From Phaeovulum vinaykumarii (GTDB lineage Bacteria > Pseudomonadota > Alphaproteobacteria > Rhodobacterales > Rhodobacteraceae), in the NCBI RefSeq assembly GCF_900156695.1, contig NZ_FTOM01000009.1, positions 51,608 to 115,607 on the forward strand: a stretch of 64,000 nucleotides of DNA, read 5' to 3'. Within the stretch, counting starts at the first letter, position 1; each line of letters starts with the position of its first letter. Both the position numbers and the translations under genes were made by a program. Positions 59,247 to 64,000 of the stretch are shown in pieces. A model generated the notes under the pieces. That model saw only the letters and a list, made by a program, of their open reading frames with translations. It was not told the DNA's origin and searched no databases.

Positions 59247-60458
59247 ATGGAGTACACACCGATTTCGCCGTTTATGCGGCCGATCTCGCACGCCCATCTG
59301 CGCGTGATCGAGCGACCCGATGCATCTGTTCCGGGCAGACCCGTCAACAAGTGGGAACTCCTGCGCGAGCTCTCCAAGGCGCAAGCGGCCTTTGGCGTGT
59401 CAGAACGTGATTTGACTGTTTTGCAGGGGCTCCTCAGCTTCTTTCCAGACGATGCACTTGGCGGGAACGCCGAGATGGTAGTCTTCCCCTCGAACAAGGC
59501 GATCTGTGAGCGCCTGAATGGTATGCCCTGCTCCACTATGCGTCGTCACCTCGCGCGTCTTGTCGAGGCTGGTTTGCTCCAGCGGCGTGATAGCCCCAAT
59601 GGAAAGCGCTACGTCCGCAAGCACGGCGAAGAGCGCGTCGCCTTTGGCTTCGATCTTTCCCCGCTCTACTGCCAGTCCGAGGAGATAGCACGGGCCGCAG
59701 AGGCCGTACGTGAGGCTGAGGAGCGCGTCAGGCGTCTGAGAGAGGTTGTAAGCCTCATGCGGCGTGATCTCGCGGCCCTCGCGGAGTTCGGAGACGAGAT
59801 GCAGCCAGGCCTAGGCATCTGGGACCAGCTTCGTGACAAAGCTATCCTCACAGCGCGCGCGCTTCGCCGCAAGCTTTCAATTGAGGACCTCGCGGCCTAT
59901 CGAGCAGATCTTGAAGCTCTCCTCGATCAGGCACGCAACATCATTGATGGCTCTGAAACAGAAGAAATGAACACCAATGATGCTCGATCTGAGCGTCACC
60001 ATCATAATTCAAATAAAGAATCTATAGATCTTGAACCTGCTTTAGAAAAAAGCGGGGCGGCGGCCGACGTGCCAGATGTGGACAGGAATGAGCCCGTGGC
60101 TGACGTCGATGAACAGGACACAAGACACTTGCCAAAGATCCCGCTGCACCTGGTGATCGCGGCATGTCCCTCGCTCAAGACCTTCTACCAAGGCGAAATC
60201 CGGCATTGGCACCAGCTTTTCGATGCGGCATGCCATGTGCGACCAGCCATGGGGATCAGTGCATCTGCATGGGAAGAAGCGCAGCGGTTCATGGGTCCGG
60301 AGCAAGCGTCGATCGTCGTTTCTGCCATGCTGGAACGCTTTGAGGACATCAGATCGCCTGGTGGATACTTGCGAGCTCTGACTGCCAAAGCTGTGGCCGG
60401 TGAGTTTTCCTGTGGGCCGATGGTCATGGCATTGATTGGGCGACGATCTGCAGCTTAA
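59247..60458 (+). CDS. repC: RepC replication initiator of a repABC plasmid
   Basis: The 403-residue product starts at the ATG at 59247 (a GTG at 59235 is also possible). The N-terminal RepC domain has 'RAFGVSERDLTVLQ'-like sequence ('AFGVSERDLTVLQGLLSFF') and 'NGMPCSTMRRHLARLVEAGL', a winged helix. The middle, about codons 235-260, is AT-rich, as expected for the origin inside repC. A C-terminal domain ends at the first parS-like site. RepC is the sole essential initiator in this family. Confidence 0.95.
   Translation: MEYTPISPFMRPISHAHLRVIERPDASVPGRPVNKWELLRELSKAQAAFGVSERDLTVLQGLLSFFPDDALGGNAEMVVFPSNKAICERLNGMPCSTMRRHLARLVEAGLLQRRDSPNGKRYVRKHGEERVAFGFDLSPLYCQSEEIARAAEAVREAEERVRRLREVVSLMRRDLAALAEFGDEMQPGLGIWDQLRDKAILTARALRRKLSIEDLAAYRADLEALLDQARNIIDGSETEEMNTNDARSERHHHNSNKESIDLEPALEKSGAAADVPDVDRNEPVADVDEQDTRHLPKIPLHLVIAACPSLKTFYQGEIRHWHQLFDAACHVRPAMGISASAWEEAQRFMGPEQASIVVSAMLERFEDIRSPGGYLRALTAKAVAGEFSCGPMVMALIGRRSAA
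59965..60055. other. AT-rich stretch inside repC, predicted origin of replication
   Basis: Within GC-rich repC this 90-base stretch (for example CATCATAATTCAAATAAAGAA) is clearly AT-rich. In repABC replicons oriV lies in an AT-rich segment of repC. The position is inferred from composition only. Confidence 0.5.
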
Positions 60459-60469
60459 CAGCTGTTAAG
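60454..60469. promoter_or_regulatory. parS-like palindrome 1
   Basis: CTTAACAGCTGTTAAG is a perfect 16-bp palindrome that overlaps the repC stop codon. It fits the core of the repABC centromere consensus (TTNNCNGCNGNNAA). RepB would bind it for partition. Confidence 0.75.
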
Positions 60470-60511
60470 GTTGAGAGACTGCGTACTGTTCCGCCAGCTC
60501 GGGATTGACGA

Positions 60512-60527
60512 CTTAACAGCTGTTAAG
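60512..60527. promoter_or_regulatory. parS-like palindrome 2
   Basis: A second identical 16-bp palindrome CTTAACAGCTGTTAAG, 58 bases from the first start to start. Two copies next to repC support a centromere. Confidence 0.75.
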
Positions 60528-60638
60528 GTCCGGTCTCGGGAGCGCCAGAACAGGAGAGGGAAAGGTTTGTTGGTTTGAGGGGTGACGGGAAGTGAGATCG
60601 GAAGAGTGGCTTCCGGCGCCCGTCGTGGAGAAGATTTG

Positions 60639-62807
60639 ATGGCGAAATCTGCCCAGAAAGTCACCCTGTCCCCGTCCCGGGACATTCCCTTCGACAAGCT
60701 CGTGCTGAGCCAGTCCAACGTCCGGCGCATCAAGGCCGGCATCTCGGTCGAGGAACTGGCCGAAGACATCGCCCGCCGCGGATTGCTGCAGAGCCTGAGC
60801 GTTCGGCCCGTTCTGGCGGATGACGGGTCCGAGACCGGCAAGTTCGAAATCCCCGCTGGCGGCCGGCGCTTCCAAGCACTCTCGCTCCTGGTGAAGCAGA
60901 AGCGTCTGGCCAAGACGACGCCCATCCCCTGCATCGTACGGGATGCCACTTCCGCGATCCTCGCCGAAGACGACTCGCTCGCTGAGAACATGCAGCGTGC
61001 AGCCCTGCATCCGCTCGACCAGTTCCGCGCCTTCGTTGCTTTGCGGGAGAAGGGTCAAGGCGATGAAGAGATCGCAGCCGCCTTCTTCGTCACGCCGCAG
61101 GTGGTGAAACAGCGCCTGAAACTCGCCGCCGTGGCCCCTGCCCTGCTCGAGCTCTACGCCGAGGACGAGATGACGCTGGAGCAGCTGATGGCCTTCACGG
61201 TCAATCCGGATCACGAGCGTCAGATTCAAGTCTGGGAGGCGATCAAGTCTTCGTGGAACAAGGAGCCCTATCAGATCCGGCGGATGCTGACGGAAACCTC
61301 GGTGCGGGCATCGGACCGGCGCGCCGTCTTTGTCGGCGTCGAGGCGTACGAGGCGGCGGGCGGCACTATGTTGCATGACCTCTTCCAAGGCGATGACGGC
61401 GGTTGGCTAGAAGATCCTGCCCTGCTCGATCGTCTGGTCAGCGAAAAGCTTCAGGCTGAAGCCGAAGCGATTGCGACCGAAGGTTGGAAATGGATCGAGG
61501 TCTCGCTCGACCTGCCCTATGGCTACAGCCACGGTTTGCGGCGGCTAAGCGGAGACCCGGCGCCGATGACGGATGACGAAGGCGCGGCCCATGCCAAGCT
61601 GCTTGCCGAGTACCGGGCGCTCGAAGAGCAATACGAGGGCCAGGATGAATTCCCCGAAGAGATCGACGCGCGACTTGGCGAGTTGGAAGTCGCGATGGAG
61701 AAGCTCGAGGCCCGGCCGCTGATCTTCGACGAGGAGGAGATCGCACGGGCAGGGGCGTTCGTGACGCTTGACCGCTATGGCGAGCTTGCCGTTTATCGGG
61801 GCTTCGTGCGGCCCGAGGATGAGCCTCGGGAAGATGCCGACGTCCACAGCGGTGAACAGGCGGCAGACGGGCAGGGCGGTGAGCTTTCAGCGGGGAGCAA
61901 TGTGGATGGTATCGGCCACGGCACGGTGATCACCTCTGCCGGTCAGGCGCTTGGTGCCAACGTGCCTGACGACGAGGACGATGGTGCACTGAAGCCCTTG
62001 CCCGAGCGGCTGATCATGGAGCTGACGGCGCACCGGACATTGGCACTGCGCGAAGCTGTCGGTCGCTCCCCTGACGTCGCGTTGACGCTGCTGCTCCTGA
62101 AGCTCGTCAACGATACCTTCCGGACGTCCAGTTCGGCCGGCAGCTGCCTCGAGGCTTCGGTCCGTCACGTCTACATGTCGGCGCAGGCGAGCGATCTGAA
62201 GGATAGCGTGGTGGCCAAGCTGGTGGACGACCGCCACACGGAGTGGGAGGCCGACTTGCCGCTCGGCGACGATGCCGCGCTCTGGGACTACTTGACCTCC
62301 CTTGATCAAGGGAGCCGACTATCGCTGCTCGCGCATTGCCTCAGCTTCGGGATCAACGCGCTCCATGAGAAGGTGAACCCCTATGGTGCCGGTATCTCCG
62401 CCAGCGGTTTGACCAAGCGGATGGCCCAGTCCGACTTGGTCGCACAGGCGGTCGATCTCGACATGGTCGAGGCGGGTTGGGAGCCGACGGCCGATACCTA
62501 CCTGAACCGTGTGCCCAAGGCCCGGATCCTCGAGGCCGTGCGCGAGGCGAAAGGGGAGGGGACGGCGCAACTCCTCGATCACTTGAAGAAGGGCGAGATG
62601 GCGACCGAAGCCGAGCGTCTGCTGAAAGGTAGCGGCTGGTTGCCGGAGGTTCTTCGCCGTCACGATCTAGAGGCACTCGACGGTGTGGAAGGGCAGGGCG
62701 CGCCTGAGCTCGTTTCCGACGCCGGCCAGACCGAGGATCTCGACCTTCCCGCCTTCCTCACCGCTGACCTGCCGAGCAATGATGCGTCGATGATGGCCGC
62801 GGAGTGA
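60639..62807 (+). CDS. Large ParB/RepB/Spo0J-domain plasmid protein
   Basis: The 722-residue product starts at the ATG at 60639. It has an N-terminal ParB nuclease-like domain ('PFDKLVLSQSNVRRIKAGIS', 'AGGRRFQALSLL', 'SLAENMQRAALHPLDQFRAF') and a helix-turn-helix ('IAAAFFVTPQVVKQRLKL'), then about 500 residues of helical and acidic sequence. Such proteins occur on alphaproteobacterial plasmids beside repABC and are distinct from RepB. The role may be in gene regulation, nuclease activity or maintenance. Confidence 0.9.
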   Translation: MAKSAQKVTLSPSRDIPFDKLVLSQSNVRRIKAGISVEELAEDIARRGLLQSLSVRPVLADDGSETGKFEIPAGGRRFQALSLLVKQKRLAKTTPIPCIVRDATSAILAEDDSLAENMQRAALHPLDQFRAFVALREKGQGDEEIAAAFFVTPQVVKQRLKLAAVAPALLELYAEDEMTLEQLMAFTVNPDHERQIQVWEAIKSSWNKEPYQIRRMLTETSVRASDRRAVFVGVEAYEAAGGTMLHDLFQGDDGGWLEDPALLDRLVSEKLQAEAEAIATEGWKWIEVSLDLPYGYSHGLRRLSGDPAPMTDDEGAAHAKLLAEYRALEEQYEGQDEFPEEIDARLGELEVAMEKLEARPLIFDEEEIARAGAFVTLDRYGELAVYRGFVRPEDEPREDADVHSGEQAADGQGGELSAGSNVDGIGHGTVITSAGQALGANVPDDEDDGALKPLPERLIMELTAHRTLALREAVGRSPDVALTLLLLKLVNDTFRTSSSAGSCLEASVRHVYMSAQASDLKDSVVAKLVDDRHTEWEADLPLGDDAALWDYLTSLDQGSRLSLLAHCLSFGINALHEKVNPYGAGISASGLTKRMAQSDLVAQAVDLDMVEAGWEPTADTYLNRVPKARILEAVREAKGEGTAQLLDHLKKGEMATEAERLLKGSGWLPEVLRRHDLEALDGVEGQGAPELVSDAGQTEDLDLPAFLTADLPSNDASMMAAE

Positions 62808-62906
62808 TCTGGACCATCCGAGGGCGGGGAAACCCGCCCTCAATCACATAAAATACAATAATATCAATAAGATGAATGCAATTTTGTGCATTCAGGATGA
62901 GGAATC

Positions 62907-63380
62907 ATGTCTGCAACCACCATTCTCGAAACCGCGCCCCTGGGCGCGCTCATTCGCTATACCGACAGCAGTCCCAAGCCGCCCGCTCGGTTCACAAAGA
63001 AGCTCGCGGCCTGGGAACGCTCGAACGGCGTCGGCCGTCTTGTCAAGAAGGAGCCGCCGCGACCCTATCCGACCTGGACTGCGCCGGCGTCGTTCACGCT
63101 GCACGAGGGGAACTTCTCTTCGGACGGGGTCATTCTCGTGACGATCATGCGGACTCATTCGGCTGACAGTGCCTTGACCTTCGAGGTCGCTGAGCAACCA
63201 CAGCCTGGGCAGGTGCGTGTCCTGCTGGATTTCGGCGGTTGCACGGAGTTGCTCCACCTGGCCGAGTCCGTCACGGCTGCCGAACTCTGGATCGCCAAAG
63301 AAGGCTATCGCAACGCGCGGCTGGAGATCGTCGGCAGCGAGGACGGCGATAGGGCAGGGGGCGCGGAACTTGCCGCCTGA
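62907..63380 (+). CDS. Unknown plasmid backbone protein
   Basis: The 157-residue product starts at the ATG at 62907, with GAGGA upstream. No signal peptide. It contains 'AWERSNGVGRLVKKEPPRPYP' and a C-terminal alternating helix region 'AESVTAAELWIAKEGYRNARL'. It follows the large ParB-domain gene by 100 bases. I do not recognise a domain. Confidence 0.75.
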   Translation: MSATTILETAPLGALIRYTDSSPKPPARFTKKLAAWERSNGVGRLVKKEPPRPYPTWTAPASFTLHEGNFSSDGVILVTIMRTHSADSALTFEVAEQPQPGQVRVLLDFGGCTELLHLAESVTAAELWIAKEGYRNARLEIVGSEDGDRAGGAELAA

Positions 63381-63765
63381 GCCTGTAGAATCCAAGGGGT
63401 CCGCCAAAGCGCGGGCCTCTCACCCATCACGACTCTCTCCCGCGAGATCGCGGGGCACCATAGGGTCCAATCCAACACGGAACTAGATCTGGTACCAAAT
63501 GTCTGTCGGGAGGCTGGCAGCGATAGCATCAGCGGGACACCCGGCTCCAGTCAGCGGTCGCACCATCCCCCGCTCGCCATTCCCTTCCTTGCCCCGAATC
63601 CTGTCTTCGAGATCAACCCGCGAGGGGTCGGACTACGGGCGAGCCCGTGCCGCCGGGTGGATTCGGACGAGCCGAACGCACCCGGTGATGTCAGCCAGTC
63701 TTCGGGCCTGCGGGGTCCTGTCGCGCGGGGGATGGTCCTCCGCCTCCAAGACAGGAGCCAAACAG
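63381..63765. other. Non-coding stretch, no feature seen
   Basis: About 385 bases between two small backbone genes. The frames here look non-coding in composition; no clear repeat or promoter was identified apart from the AGGAG ribosome-binding site at its end. Confidence 0.4.
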
Positions 63766-63942
63766 ATGTCCCGCAAAGATGCTCACGCCTTCGCCGCTTC
63801 CCTCGCCGCCACGCTCATGGTCTCGATCGTCGTCTTCCAGGCAGGTGATGGAACCTATGGCGCCGTCCCCGCCGATGAAATCGACGGCGACGAAGTCGTG
63901 ATCGTCTCGGAGTATGACCCGTTCCAGATTATGGCCCGCTGA
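63766..63942 (+). CDS. Small membrane-anchored or secreted protein, unknown
   Basis: The 58-residue product starts at the ATG at 63766, with ACAGGAG eleven bases upstream. It has an N-terminal hydrophobic segment ('AFAASLAATLMVSIVVFQAG') and an acidic tail ('EIDGDEVVIVSEYDPFQ'). No family recognised. Confidence 0.6.
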   Translation: MSRKDAHAFAASLAATLMVSIVVFQAGDGTYGAVPADEIDGDEVVIVSEYDPFQIMAR

Positions 63943-63969
63943 GGGCCATGACGCCTTCAAGCCCTTGCC

Positions 63970-63992
63970 GCGCCGAGCTTTTCGCTCGGCGC
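63970..63992. terminator. Perfect 9-bp hairpin after the last gene
   Basis: GCGCCGAGC-TTTTC-GCTCGGCGC is a perfect stem-loop 28 bases after the last stop codon. There is no T-tract, so a terminator role is likely but unproven. Confidence 0.5.
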
Positions 63993-64000
63993 TACGCACT

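Noticed and set aside
60513..61388. A 291-codon minus-strand frame opposite the large ParB-domain gene
   Set aside because: It spans the parS-like sites and the start of a clear ParB-domain gene and has no recognisable domain.
1..64000. CRISPR arrays, tRNA or rRNA genes
   Set aside because: No regularly spaced short repeats and no tRNA or rRNA signature were seen by eye.

Overview
The window reads as part of a large plasmid or chromid of an alphaproteobacterium, most likely Rhodobacterales (Roseobacter/Paracoccus group). The grounds are a complete repABC replication-partition module, a virB-type type IV secretion (mating-pair formation) operon of the kind carried on rhodobacteral plasmids, GC-rich coding DNA, and an accessory load of metal-resistance and efflux genes separated by insertion-sequence debris.

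Layout. 0.2-11.5 kb, minus strand: a virB operon running from a small unknown gene and a lytic transglycosylase through virB2, B3, B4, a lipoprotein, a transglycosylase/VirB5 chimera, virB5, B8, B9, B10, B11, a secreted unknown and finally virB6. No relaxase or VirD4 coupling protein is visible. 11.7-14.8 kb: two secreted unknowns, a ParDE toxin-antitoxin pair and a helix-turn-helix protein of unknown role. 14.9-33 kb: a heavy-metal and cell-envelope island. A MerR-family regulator (CadR/PbrR/ZntR type) sits among five MerR-style promoters (TTGAA[C/G], exactly 19-bp spacer containing a CTCTAG-like dyad, TATNNN or TAGTCT). These serve (i) a ten-gene operon for SCO proteins, DsbB/DsbA, PCu(A)C, an M23 peptidase, DUF411, ZIP, LspA and Lnt; (ii) a transglutaminase-like/CDF/ICMT operon; (iii) a P1B-type ATPase plus L,D-transpeptidase; (iv, v) two further Tat-exported L,D-transpeptidases. 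A cytochrome c/DUF411/beta-propeller operon follows and is capped by an insertion sequence.

33-44.6 kb: an intact ISKra4-like element (26-bp inverted repeats) lies to the left of about 9.6 kb of chromosome-like genes (HlyD/RbbA-type ABC exporter, DUF900 lipoprotein hydrolase, PHA synthase, MaoC-phosphotransacetylase). The right edge is a 149-bp copy of the same IS end, which truncates the last gene. Just beyond it is a decayed paralogue of the helix-turn-helix gene at 13.9 kb. 44.8-54.4 kb: drug efflux, with an RND pump and its adaptor, two TetR regulators, an EmrAB-like MFS system with a MarR regulator, and a universal stress protein. 54.6-64 kb: plasmid backbone, with a DUF1612-like protein, a serine resolvase, repA-repB-repC with a predicted counter-transcribed RNA and two parS-like palindromes, a large ParB-domain protein and two small unknown genes.

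The most interesting system is the MerR-controlled island. It appears to couple metal transport with periplasmic disulfide and copper handling, lipoprotein maturation and peptidoglycan cross-link editing (three L,D-transpeptidases and one M23 endopeptidase) under one regulator. All functional assignments come from reading motifs in the translated sequence; no database search was run.
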